Shown: one piece after another, positions 15,813 to 23,904 of the stretch
Position numbering within the stretch: the stretch's first letter is position 1
Layout of the letters: each line of letters starts with the position of its first letter
Assembly (NCBI GenBank): GCA_900543975.1
Contig: UQTI01000015.1
Location: forward strand, 1-47,152
Direction of reading: 5' to 3'
Origin: an uncultured Prevotella sp.
GTDB lineage: Bacteria > Bacteroidota > Bacteroidia > Bacteroidales > Bacteroidaceae
Length of the DNA: 47,152 nucleotides
Position numbers and translations under genes: made by a program
The notes under the pieces: generated by a model
What the model saw: only the letters and a program-made list of their open reading frames with translations
What the model was told of the DNA's origin: nothing
The model's database searches: none

Positions 15813-18800
15813 TCAGAAGTCAACTTGCAAACCAACGATAAACTGGCGTGTCGAGGGGAAGTAGGTGCGTGAGCCCTCTGCTCCCGGTGTCAGACCGTTA
15901 ACCTGGTAGGTAGAGGGGTCTACGCCGCTAAACTTGGTCAGCGTGAACACGTTCTTCATGGTGCCGTAGAGACGCACGCGGTCGAGGAAGCGGCAGCTCT
16001 TGGGGTTGAAGGTGTAACCCAGCGTCACCATGTCGAGCTTCAGGTAGTCGCCCTTCTCCAGGAAGTAGTCGCAAACCACGGGGTTGGCGGTGGCAGAGAT
16101 CTGGAAGTTCTTGCCATAGGCCTTGTGTAAGCGGTTACCTGTGAAGTTGCGTGTGCCATAGTAGAAGTCATGAATGTTGAAGATGTCATAACCGAAGGCA
16201 CCGCGGAAGAACAGCGAGAGGTCGAAGTTGCGGTAGCGGAAGTTGTGGCTTGTCGACATTGTGAACTTAGGCATACCGTTGCCCACCTTCTGGCGGTCGG
16301 CGTCGCTTGCCTGTGAAGCACGAATGATGTCGCCGTCCTTGTCGTAAACGAGCCATTCGCCGTCGGTGGTGTGGCCGGCATATTTCCACATGTAGAAGTT
16401 GCCTATCGACTTGCCCTTCTGTATGCGCTGCAGGTTAAAATAAGGATAGGGGTCGCTTGTACCTGCCACGTCATAATAGTCTTGACCGACATACTGTGAG
16501 TTGCTGAAGTCGACAAACTTGTTGCTCATGGTAGCTCCCACAACGTTGAAGTCGTAAGAGAAATCTTTGGTGGTCACGGCCTTGACGTTGATATCAAACT
16601 CGAAGCCGGTGTTCTTCATCGTTCCCACGTTCACGAAGGTCTCGTCGAAGAGGTAAGGAGGAACCGACACCTTGTAGTTGCCGAGGAGGTCCTGCTGCTT
16701 ACGGTTGAAGTAGTTGAACGAACCGTAGACGCGGTTGTTGAAGAGCGAGAAGTCGATACCGATGTTCCAGTTCTTGCCTTTCTCCCACTTAAGGTCCGGG
16801 TTAACGTTCTTCGAGGGACCCCACACCTGGAAATATTTGCCGTTGTAATAATAATAGCCGAAGCCTGTCATGGTGTTGAGCGAGTTGTAGCTGCCGAAGT
16901 CCTGGTTACCGGTGACACCATAGTCGGCGCGAAGCTTCAGGTCGTTAATCCACTTGACGTCCTTCATGAAGCTCTCCTGCGAGATGCGCCAGCCTGCTGA
17001 CACGGCGGGGAAGTTACCCCACTTGTTGTCGACACCAAACTTTGATGAGCCTTCATGACGGAGCGATGCGGTGAACATGTATTTGCCGTCGAAGTCGTAG
17101 CTCACACGTCCGAAGAAAGCGATGAGCTTGCAGTCGTTCTTGTAGCTGCCCATGAGCACCTTGCCTTCTTCCTTGGCATATTCGCCTGTGCCCATATTGT
17201 TATAGGTGAGACCGTCGTTGGGGAAATCTTTGTTTTCATTGTTCAAGCCCTCATACTGTGAATATTGGTATGAGTAGCCAGCCATTCCCTTTACGTTGTG
17301 CTTGCCGAAGCTACCGGTGTAGTTGGTAAGCCACTCGAGCACATACTGACGCTCCTTGCTGTAAGAGCGGCTTGCCTCGCCATCGTGGCCGTTGTTTATA
17401 CAGATGGTGCTTGTTGAGGGGCGGAACCACGAGGTGTTGTTGTCATACTGGTGATCGGCGAACATGACCTGTGTTGACAGGTTGTGGTTGCCCTTACCGT
17501 CTTTCAGCAGCAGAGGCAGGAGGTTGAGCTTCACGGTGCCGTCCCAGTCGAGAAGCTTGGTGTCGCCGTGATCTTTCTCCAATTTCTGACGCTCCACAGG
17601 GTTGGAACCTACGACCTGACCTTGGAAGTTGTAATAGCGTGTGGGGTTCTCGGGATCCATAAGAGGCGTTGTGGGGTTTGCCTCGATGGCATCCTTGAAC
17701 ACGCTCCAGTCGGCCTGGTCGCGGTAGATGATACGCGGTGCCACGTTGGCGGTGAGGGTGAACAGTCCGCCCTTGGTGGTGTGCATCATAGAAGCACGCG
17801 CACCATACTCCTCACGCTTGGAGCGGAGGTCGATGCCGTGGGCGTTGCGATAGTCTACGCTCACGCGATAGTTGCTCTGTGCGTTGCCGCCGCTCATTGA
17901 GAGGGTGTGCTGGGTGGTGAAACCTGTGCGGCTCACACCATCGAGCCAGTCGAAGTTGCCGCCGAGGTCAACGCCGGTGTCGCCCCATCCGAGACGCACG
18001 TCACGATATTCGTCAGCGTTCATCATTTTCAGTTCTTTCTTCATCACGTCCCATGACGCCATGCCCGAGTAAGAGGTGTGCATGTTTCCATCTTTTGTGC
18101 CTTTCTTTGTGGTCACCACGATAACGCCGTTTGAGCCGCGTGTGCCGTAGATGGCAGAGGCAGCACCGTCCTTGAGGATGTCGAACGAAGCGATGTCATT
18201 GGGGTTGAGGTTGGTGAGGTTGCCGCCAGGCACACCGTCAATGACAACCAACGGGCCAAGACCTGCCGAGCGCGATGACACGCCACGGATCTGGATGCTT
18301 GCCTGGTTGTTGGGGTCGCCTGCACCGGTGTTGGTGATGCTCACGCCTGCCACCTTGCCCTGAATCATCATCGAGGGGTCGAGCGAACTGATGGTGAGGA
18401 AGTCTTTCTCGCCAACGTGTGAGATGGCAGAGGTAAGTTCCTTCTTGTCCATCGTGCCGTAGCCAATGACCACGACCTCGTTAAGCACATCGTTCTTCTC
18501 CTTGAGCGTCACGTTGATGGTCTTGCGGCCGTTCACCTTCTCCATGATGGTCTCGAAGCCCACATAAGAGAACGAGATGGAGCCTGACGAGGCCACTTCT
18601 ACTGAGTACTTGCCGTCGATGTCAGTGATAGCACCTGTTGATCCGGCTTTCACGCTAACGCCCACGAGCGGCTCACCACCCGGGTCGGTAACGGTACCTG
18701 TTACCTTTACTTGTTGGGCAGAGGCCGTAAGCGTAGCAAACAGCAACATGACCCAAAGCACTAATCTAAACTTGGAATTCTGTCTTGTTTTTGATTCCAT
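15813..18800 (-). CDS. SusC-like TonB-dependent outer-membrane transporter
   Basis: The 995-residue protein has a signal peptide (to about residue 28), a carboxypeptidase-regulatory-like domain (about 30-105: VTGTVTDPGGEPLVGVSVK), a plug domain (about 115-230, with ELTSAISHVGEKD, IQIRGVSSRSAG and the SusC-type DGAASAIYGTRGSNGVIVVTTK), and a 22-strand type barrel ending in Phe (FIVGLQVDF). SusC proteins import oligosaccharides across the outer membrane with TonB/ExbB energy. It is the first gene of the operon and has a leader of about 240 bases from the predicted promoter at 19047-19083. The substrate is presumably isomaltooligosaccharides, inferred from the GH66 enzyme downstream. Confidence 0.95.
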   Translation of the reverse strand: MESKTRQNSKFRLVLWVMLLFATLTASAQQVKVTGTVTDPGGEPLVGVSVKAGSTGAITDIDGKYSVEVASSGSISFSYVGFETIMEKVNGRKTINVTLKEKNDVLNEVVVIGYGTMDKKELTSAISHVGEKDFLTISSLDPSMMIQGKVAGVSITNTGAGDPNNQASIQIRGVSSRSAGLGPLVVIDGVPGGNLTNLNPNDIASFDILKDGAASAIYGTRGSNGVIVVTTKKGTKDGNMHTSYSGMASWDVMKKELKMMNADEYRDVRLGWGDTGVDLGGNFDWLDGVSRTGFTTQHTLSMSGGNAQSNYRVSVDYRNAHGIDLRSKREEYGARASMMHTTKGGLFTLTANVAPRIIYRDQADWSVFKDAIEANPTTPLMDPENPTRYYNFQGQVVGSNPVERQKLEKDHGDTKLLDWDGTVKLNLLPLLLKDGKGNHNLSTQVMFADHQYDNNTSWFRPSTSTICINNGHDGEASRSYSKERQYVLEWLTNYTGSFGKHNVKGMAGYSYQYSQYEGLNNENKDFPNDGLTYNNMGTGEYAKEEGKVLMGSYKNDCKLIAFFGRVSYDFDGKYMFTASLRHEGSSKFGVDNKWGNFPAVSAGWRISQESFMKDVKWINDLKLRADYGVTGNQDFGSYNSLNTMTGFGYYYYNGKYFQVWGPSKNVNPDLKWEKGKNWNIGIDFSLFNNRVYGSFNYFNRKQQDLLGNYKVSVPPYLFDETFVNVGTMKNTGFEFDINVKAVTTKDFSYDFNVVGATMSNKFVDFSNSQYVGQDYYDVAGTSDPYPYFNLQRIQKGKSIGNFYMWKYAGHTTDGEWLVYDKDGDIIRASQASDADRQKVGNGMPKFTMSTSHNFRYRNFDLSLFFRGAFGYDIFNIHDFYYGTRNFTGNRLHKAYGKNFQISATANPVVCDYFLEKGDYLKLDMVTLGYTFNPKSCRFLDRVRLYGTMKNVFTLTKFSGVDPSTYQVNGLTPGAEGSRTYFPSTRQFIVGLQVDF

Positions 18801-18887
18801 GATTTCAGTGTTTTTAAGTTATTATATATAATGTGTAAATATTTTCTTGTCTTATTCGGCTTTTAAAGCTTTTGCACGTTATGGCTT

Positions 18888-18936
18888 TACGGCTTTGCAG
18901 CGTTTGGGCTTTTACGGCTTTTAGAGCGTTTGGGCT
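18888..18936. repeat. 25-base-period direct repeat in the SusC leader
   Basis: The words TACGGCTTT..AGCGTTTGGGCTTT recur with a spacing of 25 bases (starting at 18888 and 18913), inside a wider stretch of 'GGCTTT' repeats from about 18858. The leader RNA could bind a regulator or fold here. Confidence 0.55.
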
Positions 18937-19046
18937 TTATGGTCTTTAGCTTAACATAGAAGAAAAAGCTTTTTATTTTTAGTGTTATATTCTTGACTTT
19001 TGTTTCCAAGAACCACTATATCTGATTTCTTGCTTGTTAGCGATTG

Positions 19047-19083
19047 CAAATTTAGATAAAAATCGTTATGTAAGTTTAACAAA
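19047..19083 (-). promoter_or_regulatory. Predicted promoter of the SusC operon
   Basis: On the minus strand: TACTTTGT, then TAAATTTGCAA. TTTG and TAAATTTG are separated by 25 bases, exactly as at the GH97 promoter (218-254). Transcription would start about 240 bases before the SusC start codon. Confidence 0.5.
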
Positions 19084-19274
19084 GTACATTCTAGGTAAAT
19101 CTTTGTTAAAGATAAACGAATTTAATAGGCTATAAATCAGAATATTACATGAGGCATAAAAATCGGGCCAAGTACATTGAAAATTTTCACTTATGTAAAG
19201 AGCAAGCAGAAAAACAGAGTCAAAAAAAAGATAGAAAACGAACAAAAGGAAGGAAATATTGATGAAAGACGGGC

Positions 19275-19329
19275 AAAAATATAAAGCAGCTGTTTCTCTA
19301 TGCACGGGCAATAGAGAAACAACTGCTTT
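19275..19329 (-). terminator. Terminator of the outer-membrane barrel gene
   Basis: Arms 19283-19300 and 19312-19329 pair over 18 bases with one mismatch (AAAGCAG and CTGCTTT at the ends). On the minus strand the stem is followed by TATATTTTTG. It lies about 90 bases after the stop of the 19418-19996 gene. Confidence 0.75.
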
Positions 19330-19417
19330 ACTTATTATAAGCAAGCGCGTGCAAAAATTCACATCGTTCACGACGCTTGCGTCTGTTTATGCCAAAGGCA
19401 AAATGTTTTCAGCTTAT

Positions 19418-19996
19418 TTAGAGGGGAAGCTTGTAACCAACGGTAAACTGGAACACGCTGTTCTTGTTGTCCTCATCCTTGAAGGCTTTGGTCAGACCAA
19501 AGTTGTAGCGACCCTCAATAACGAAGTTGCTGAACTCATAGCTCAAGCCGATAGGCATAGACAGCTCAAAGGTGTTCTCGTCAATGCCATCTGTCTGTAC
19601 AGAGTTGTCACCCGACTTAGCCTTAGCCTTGTTGTTAATGCAGAAAGCGGGCTGCAAGCCGAGCTTAACGGCGAAACCAGGAGCTACATAAACGTTAGCG
19701 AGAACGGGAATGTTGATGTAGTCGAGCTTGTAAGTATAATCTACTTTGTTTTCAGTAGCTGTGCATCCCTGCATAGAATAGAGAGCGCCGAAGCTTACAC
19801 CCAACATGTCTGATGCCTGATACATGAACTCTGCACCTGCAACAAGGCCAAAGCGAGGATCGGTGTCGTCTGCCTTTGTAAGAGAAGCGATGTTAAGACC
19901 TACTTTAGGCTGGATTGAGAATGATCCAACGGGCTGCTGTGCGAATGTAGCAACTGAAGAAATCAGCAACGCTGCGATAGCAATTAACTTTTTCAT
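19418..19996 (-). CDS. Outer-membrane beta-barrel (porin-family) protein
   Basis: Chosen start ATG 19996 gives 192 residues with a signal peptide (MKKLIAIAALLISSVATFAQ); the longer frame upstream reaches into the promoter. The mature part is a series of amphipathic strands typical of the small outer-membrane barrel family (PorT/OMP_b-brl_2-like): FSIQPKVGLNIASL, FGLVAGAEFMYQ, LGVSFGALYSMQG, INIPVLANVYV, VIEGRYNFGLT, ending FQFTVGYKLPL. The role is unknown; such proteins are abundant in Bacteroidetes outer membranes. It is monocistronic, with a clear promoter and terminator. Confidence 0.75.
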   Translation of the reverse strand: MKKLIAIAALLISSVATFAQQPVGSFSIQPKVGLNIASLTKADDTDPRFGLVAGAEFMYQASDMLGVSFGALYSMQGCTATENKVDYTYKLDYINIPVLANVYVAPGFAVKLGLQPAFCINNKAKAKSGDNSVQTDGIDENTFELSMPIGLSYEFSNFVIEGRYNFGLTKAFKDEDNKNSVFQFTVGYKLPL

Positions 19997-20070
19997 AATT
20001 AATGTTGTTTTAAAAATTAATGAATAATTTGTGTGTTGAAAGCCTGCCGGTCGCGACAGGTTTACAGCGG

Positions 20071-20101
20071 CAAAGATATTATTTCTATCATAATTAGCCA
20101 A
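20071..20101 (-). promoter_or_regulatory. Promoter of the outer-membrane barrel gene
   Basis: On the minus strand: TTGG, 19 bases, TATCTTTG. This is a good Bacteroidetes -33/-7 pair. The leader of about 70 bases carries a hairpin (CCTGCCG and CGACAGG). Confidence 0.65.
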
Positions 20102-20143
20102 GAAAAAGGCTAAATAAAATGCGAACTAGTAGAAAAAACAAAC

Positions 20144-20162
20144 AAAAATAGAGTAAACTCTA
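20144..20162 (-). terminator. Weak terminator after gluQ
   Basis: A 14-base palindrome TAGAGTAAACTCTA at 20149-20162, followed on the minus strand by TTTTTG. It lies about 45 bases after the gluQ stop. Confidence 0.45.
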
Positions 20163-20205
20163 CCAATTTATTACCTTTTTACCCTTCTTTATCCTCTTTT
20201 ACAAG

Positions 20206-21120
20206 CTATAACACGAAGGTAATGTCGGCAGTTACGACCTTGTTCCAAGAGAAGGTTTTTACAAGACTTTGCGCCGACACGGCATCGGGTGTGGGCTGCA
20301 AGCCAGCGGCATGTGCCAACAGACCGATGATCTGATTGGGGGTGAAGCGTTGACGCAGGCAGCCCATGTCAAGACTCTTGTCGCGTTTCGACAGGCGCTG
20401 ACCAGCGGTGTTGCAGAGGAGCGGCAAATGGGTGAAGCGTGGTGGCGTGAAGCCTAACTGTTGGGCAAGGTATATCTGTTGCGGCGAGGAGAGGAGCAGG
20501 TCACGGCCGCGCACCACCTCGTTAATGCCCATCAGAGCATCATCCACAACGACAGCGAGCTGATAGGCCCACGCCCCATCCTTGCGACGCACAATGAAAT
20601 CGCCACACTGGGTTGTGAGGTCCACGGTGTGGGTGCCATAATGTCCGTCGGTGAAGGTCACGATGCCCCTACCCTCGTCTGGCACCTTCATGCGCAGGGC
20701 AGCAGGACCTTTGCGTGCCTCAGGTGGTAGGTTGCGACAGGTTCCCTTGTAGACGACACGTCCGTCGCTCTCGTGTGGCGCCTGTGTGGCAAGGATGTCG
20801 CCACGGGTGCAATAGCATGGGTAGATAAGGCCCGCATCGGTGAGTTGTTGCAGATAACGGGCGTAGATGTCGCCACGCTGGCTCTGCCAGCACGGCTTGC
20901 CATCCCATTCTAAGCCAAGCCATTGCAGGTCGTCCATCAGCATGTCGGCATATTCGTGACGCGACCGTTGCGGGTCTATGTCTTCAATGCGAAGCAGCCA
21001 TGTGCCACCTTGCGCCCTTGCCGACAGCCACGACAGCAAAGCGCTAAACACGTTGCCGAGGTGCATGCGTCCCGTTGGCGATGGCGCGAAACGGCCACAG
21101 ACAGAAGAACGGTTGTTCAT
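20206..21120 (-). CDS. gluQ: Glutamyl-Q tRNA(Asp) synthetase
   Basis: The 304-residue protein is a truncated glutamyl-tRNA synthetase core without the anticodon-binding domain. The HIGH-type motif is GRMHLGN (about 17-23) after APSPTG, and the KMSKS-type motif is RLSKRD. A zinc site is suggested by CYC, VVY and GTC (residues about 102, 104, 123 and 127), matching the Cys-Cys-Tyr-Cys ligands of the E. coli enzyme. GluQ attaches glutamate to the queuosine base at the anticodon of tRNA-Asp rather than to a tRNA 3' end. It follows the SGNH hydrolase gene by 10 bases and is probably co-transcribed with it. A full-length GltX is ruled out by length. Confidence 0.85.
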   Translation of the reverse strand: MNNRSSVCGRFAPSPTGRMHLGNVFSALLSWLSARAQGGTWLLRIEDIDPQRSRHEYADMLMDDLQWLGLEWDGKPCWQSQRGDIYARYLQQLTDAGLIYPCYCTRGDILATQAPHESDGRVVYKGTCRNLPPEARKGPAALRMKVPDEGRGIVTFTDGHYGTHTVDLTTQCGDFIVRRKDGAWAYQLAVVVDDALMGINEVVRGRDLLLSSPQQIYLAQQLGFTPPRFTHLPLLCNTAGQRLSKRDKSLDMGCLRQRFTPNQIIGLLAHAAGLQPTPDAVSAQSLVKTFSWNKVVTADITFVL

Positions 21121-21130
21121 TGTCTACCCC

Positions 21131-21826
21131 CTACTTCTTCAGTTCCTTCTCAATGGCGGGCACGATGATGCTCTCCATCACGTCATATCCAGCGGCGTTG
21201 GGGTGAACGGTGTCGTTCTGATAATCTTTGTTCAAGCCGAGACCATCGGGTGAGAGCATGGCAGAGAAATAGTCGACATACTGAATTTTGTGTGCCTGGC
21301 AATAGGCTTTCACGCGGTTGTTAAGGTGACGGATCTTCTGCATGGCATCTGTAATCTCGGGACGCCACTTAAACGACTGGGCAGGCAGCGTGGAGCAGAG
21401 AATGACCTTTATGCCGTTGGCACGCGCCATGTCGACCATCGACAGCACGTTACCGAAGGTGTGGTCCTCATCATAAGCGCCTGTGTTCTCAGCGATGTCG
21501 TTGGTGCCATAGTTGATGACCACAACACGCGGTTTGAGGTCTATGACGTCCTGACGGAAGCGGAGCAGAAACTGGTATGAGGTCTGTCCACTGATGCCAC
21601 GGCCAATGTAACCATGACTCTTGAAGAAGTCGGGATGCATAGATGCCCAAATATCGGTTATGGAGTTGCCCATAAACACTACTCTCTTGTCTTTCTTCGA
21701 CGGTTCAGGCAGCTGCGCGTTAGCAGCCGCATAACGTTTAAAATCGGCGAAATCGTGCTTCTGAGCACTTACGCCAAGCGAGCAGAGCAGTAGCCCTGCT
21801 GCGAATATCAATGCTTTTGGTTTCAT
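21131..21826 (-). CDS. Secreted SGNH/GDSL-type hydrolase
   Basis: The 231-residue protein has a signal peptide (to about SAQ, residue 22). The SGNH blocks are all visible: GNSIT (Ser nucleophile), GRGISGQT (Gly), YGTNDIAE (Asn) and DTVHPN (Asp and His). This family includes acetyl-esterases and lysophospholipases acting on carbohydrates or lipids; the arrangement here resembles the Bacteroidetes platelet-activating-factor acetylhydrolase-like/GDSL enzymes often linked to glycan deacetylation. The substrate is unknown. It is upstream of gluQ with a 10-base gap. Confidence 0.85.
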   Translation of the reverse strand: MKPKALIFAAGLLLCSLGVSAQKHDFADFKRYAAANAQLPEPSKKDKRVVFMGNSITDIWASMHPDFFKSHGYIGRGISGQTSYQFLLRFRQDVIDLKPRVVVINYGTNDIAENTGAYDEDHTFGNVLSMVDMARANGIKVILCSTLPAQSFKWRPEITDAMQKIRHLNNRVKAYCQAHKIQYVDYFSAMLSPDGLGLNKDYQNDTVHPNAAGYDVMESIIVPAIEKELKK

Positions 21827-22148
21827 AATAATATAATGGAAAGCCCCACCCCCACGCCGCTTTGCGGCTTCCCCCTCCCCTTAGGGAGGGGAGTGAATGG
21901 CCAGGGCTATAGGAATTTTGATTTTTGAATTTTGAATTTTGAATTATCGGCTTTCAGCCGATGTTGAGTTTTCGAATTTTGATTTTTCCTTTTTAAAAGG
22001 CTATCGAATTCTTCACTCATCACTCTTCGTTCTTCACTTAAAAGAGGCCATAGAATTCTTCACTCTTCACTCTTCACTCTTCGTTTATTACGGCGCCAGC
22101 CTTTTTTACCTTTTTACCCTTTTTACCTTTTTACCTTTAAAAAAGCCT
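21827..22148. repeat. Repeat-rich intergenic region, copy 1 of a dispersed element
   Basis: Four repeat types follow one another. At 21846-21897 are two GC-rich hairpins (CCGCTTTGCGG and CCCCTCCCC..GGGAGGGG). At about 21912-21946 is a TTTTGAATTTTGAATT run. At 21947-21963 is ATCGGCTttcAGCCGAT. At 22010-22083 are runs of TTCACTC. The 21915-22085 part is homologous to 34921-35066 in the opposite orientation. Confidence 0.8.
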
Positions 22149-22913
22149 TTAAAGCTGGCTCTCACCCTCCACATATTCTTCTATGAAGAGGTGTTCGCCA
22201 TCGAACATGGCGTAGGTAAACTGAGAGATCCAATCGCCGAGGATGAGCATGCGGCTCTTGCGCGAGAGCTTAAGGTCCAGCTCGATGTGACGGTGACCAT
22301 AGACGAAGAAGTCGATGTCCTGATGCGTCTTCATATAATCTTTCGTGAAGAGCACCAGATGCTCGCGGTCCTCGCCCATGTAAGGCGGCTCTGTGCCATC
22401 CTCACGCTTCAGACGGCTGTGCTTTGCCCATGACAGACCGAGCCACATGCCCCAACGGGGATGGATGGCGTTAAGCAACTTCTGGCACATACGGTTATGG
22501 AACAGCCAACGCAAAAGCTTAAACTTATTGTCCGGGTCACCTAATCCGTCGCCGTGGGCAAGGAAGAACACCTTGTCGCCAATCTCGGTTGTTACAGGCT
22601 TGGTGTGAACGATCATGCCACACTCTTGCTCCAGGTATCCGTATGTCCAGAGATCATGGTTGCCGGTGAAGAAATGCACCTCCACTCCCATGTCTGTAAG
22701 ATCCGATATCTTACCCAGAAAGCGCGTGTAGCCTTTGGGCACGACATAACGATACTCGTCCCAGAAGTCGAACATGTCGCCGAGCAGATAAACCGCCGAT
22801 GCCTTGTGCTTTATGCTGTCAAGAAACCTCACGAGCCGACGTTCCTGTGTGCGGGCGTGAGGTATGGCCCATGATCCAAGATGGGCATCGCTAAGGAAAT
22901 AGACATTCTTCAT
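22149..22913 (-). CDS. lpxH: UDP-2,3-diacylglucosamine diphosphatase
   Basis: The 254-residue protein is a calcineurin-type metallophosphoesterase with SDAHLGS (about 8-14), LLGDMFDFW, FTGNHDLW, LAHGDG and YGHRHIELD, in the order expected for LpxH. LpxH hydrolyses UDP-2,3-diacylglucosamine to lipid X in lipid A synthesis, at the cytoplasmic face of the inner membrane. It starts 36 bases after the SufT-like gene, so the two are probably one transcript. Bacteroidales LpxH proteins are of about this length. The call is strong, though a general metallophosphoesterase of another substrate cannot be excluded without comparison. Confidence 0.85.
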   Translation of the reverse strand: MKNVYFLSDAHLGSWAIPHARTQERRLVRFLDSIKHKASAVYLLGDMFDFWDEYRYVVPKGYTRFLGKISDLTDMGVEVHFFTGNHDLWTYGYLEQECGMIVHTKPVTTEIGDKVFFLAHGDGLGDPDNKFKLLRWLFHNRMCQKLLNAIHPRWGMWLGLSWAKHSRLKREDGTEPPYMGEDREHLVLFTKDYMKTHQDIDFFVYGHRHIELDLKLSRKSRMLILGDWISQFTYAMFDGEHLFIEEYVEGESQL

Positions 22914-22949
22914 AACGAGTAATGTTTAAGTGTTTCTGATTTTTTTAAT

Positions 22950-23270
22950 TTAGTCGAAGCCCAACTCCACGCGAGCCTCTTCGGTCATCATGCTCTTGTC
23001 CCATTCGGGTTCGAACACGAGGTTCACGTTTGCCGACTTTACACCCTCTATGGTGTCTACCTTCTGACGCACATCCTCAAGAATGAAATCGGCGGCAGGG
23101 CATGATGGAGCCGTGAATGTCATGTCGATGTCAACGATGCCTTCATCGTTAACCTCTACACGGTATATAAGTCCGAGGTCGTAGATGTTGACTGGAATCT
23201 CGGGGTCATACACGGTCTTGAGCACATCAACGATGCGTTCTTCTATCTTTGTCTTTTCTTCCTGTGTCAT
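22950..23270 (-). CDS. SufT-like iron-sulfur maturation factor (MIP18/DUF59 family)
   Basis: Start ATG 23270 gives 106 residues; a longer frame would begin at 23315. The sequence KTVYDPEIPVNIYDLGLIYRVEV and the TFTAPSCPAADFILEDVRQKV segment with its conserved Cys are signatures of the MIP18/DUF59 family. In SufT-type proteins this family helps load iron-sulfur clusters onto target proteins. The pairing with lpxH is probably not functional. The name SufT is by family only. Confidence 0.8.
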   Translation of the reverse strand: MTQEEKTKIEERIVDVLKTVYDPEIPVNIYDLGLIYRVEVNDEGIVDIDMTFTAPSCPAADFILEDVRQKVDTIEGVKSANVNLVFEPEWDKSMMTEEARVELGFD

Positions 23271-23417
23271 TTTTTCGAATGTTTCTGCTTTATCGTTAAT
23301 AAAATGTGATTGCAATGATCAATATGCAAACTTACAAAAAATATCGCACTTTCATGGCCTAAGAGCACAAAATTTTATCGTTTCACCCTCTCCCACATTA
23401 CATTTTTTGTCCTTTAG

Positions 23418-23466
23418 GGTGTCGCATTCCTACCAATACGACACCTGAACAGGGGGAATGCGACAC
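23418..23466. repeat. GTGTCGCATT palindromic element, copy 1
   Basis: GGTGTCGCATT at 23418-23428, a 6-base spacer, and AATACGACACC at 23435-23445 form an 11-base inverted repeat with one mismatch. GGAATGCGACAC follows at 23455-23466. The same design recurs at 45781-45851. Confidence 0.8.
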
Positions 23467-23507
23467 AAAAGTGGAGCAATGAGACAGGTTTAATCTCAAA
23501 AAAAGAT

Positions 23508-23730
23508 TACTTTTGCAGAAGTTAATAAGTAAGAAAATTGAGTGGTAATAAAGTTTGGCAGAAAGCCAAAAGAAAAAAAAGAGAAAACGAAAACAGCACA
23601 AGTAACTGCTAGACCAACACTGAACGATTGTTAGATTCAATGGAAAACCAACATCTTTCAAATTTACTGGACTGACTTAACGAAGGAACAAGGGCTTGGA
23701 GTTTTTACACTCTTAGCCCATTTTTATATG
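23508..23730 (+). ncRNA. Candidate small transcript between SufT-like and AraC genes
   Basis: TACTTTTG at 23508-23515 fits the -7 consensus. A hairpin with arms GGGCT..GAGT and ACTC..AGCCC lies at 23692-23719, followed by a T-rich tail. The transcript would be about 200 bases with no clear protein; an 11-codon ORF (23640-23675) lies inside. A -33 box at the standard distance is not seen, so this is speculative. Confidence 0.3.
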
Positions 23731-23743
23731 TTTTTAAAAAGAG

Positions 23744-23809
23744 CAAGAAGGCGCGTCATAACAATCAAGAAGGCGCGTCATAATGATCAAGAAGGCACGT
23801 CATAATTAT
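23744..23809. promoter_or_regulatory. Three 22-bp direct repeats upstream of the AraC-type gene
   Basis: CAAGAAGGCGCGTCATAA starts at 23744 and 23766, and CAAGAAGGCACGTCATAA at 23788. The repeats are contiguous with an exact 22-base period, two helical turns. They end 95 bases before the start codon and look like operator sites, possibly for the AraC-type protein itself. Confidence 0.7.
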
Positions 23810-23873
23810 TAAGGCCTGAGAAAATTCATAAAATTGTTTAGAGACAAGGCGTTGGTGTTTGAAATAAAAATTG

Positions 23874-23881
23874 TAATTTTG
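23874..23881 (+). promoter_or_regulatory. Predicted -7 box of the AraC-type gene
   Basis: TAATTTTG, 23 bases before the ATG at 23905. A TTTG at 23858 is only 12 bases upstream, so the -33 position is unclear. Confidence 0.45.
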
Positions 23882-23904
23882 CATTCGACAAAAGCTTTTG
23901 ACCA

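Larger units (their letters stand above)
18801..19417. other. Leader of the SusC operon and convergent-free intergenic region
   Basis: This 617-base gap has no credible gene. It holds the SusC-operon leader (about 18801-19040), its promoter (19047-19083) and the terminator of the upstream outer-membrane-protein gene (19275-19329). Confidence 0.6.
23271..23904. other. Regulatory intergenic region upstream of the AraC-type gene
   Basis: This 634-base stretch contains the palindromic element at 23418-23466, a possible small transcript (23508-23730), the three 22-bp repeats (23744-23809) and the AraC-gene -7 box (23874-23881). No convincing protein gene lies inside it. Confidence 0.65.

Noticed and set aside
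19066..19371. ORF in the leader and terminator region near SusC
   Set aside because: It covers the SusC promoter and the barrel-gene terminator and has a low-complexity hydrophobic translation.
23744..23809. CRISPR remnant upstream of the AraC-type gene
   Set aside because: Three 22-bp units with only 4-base variable ends; operator sites explain them better.
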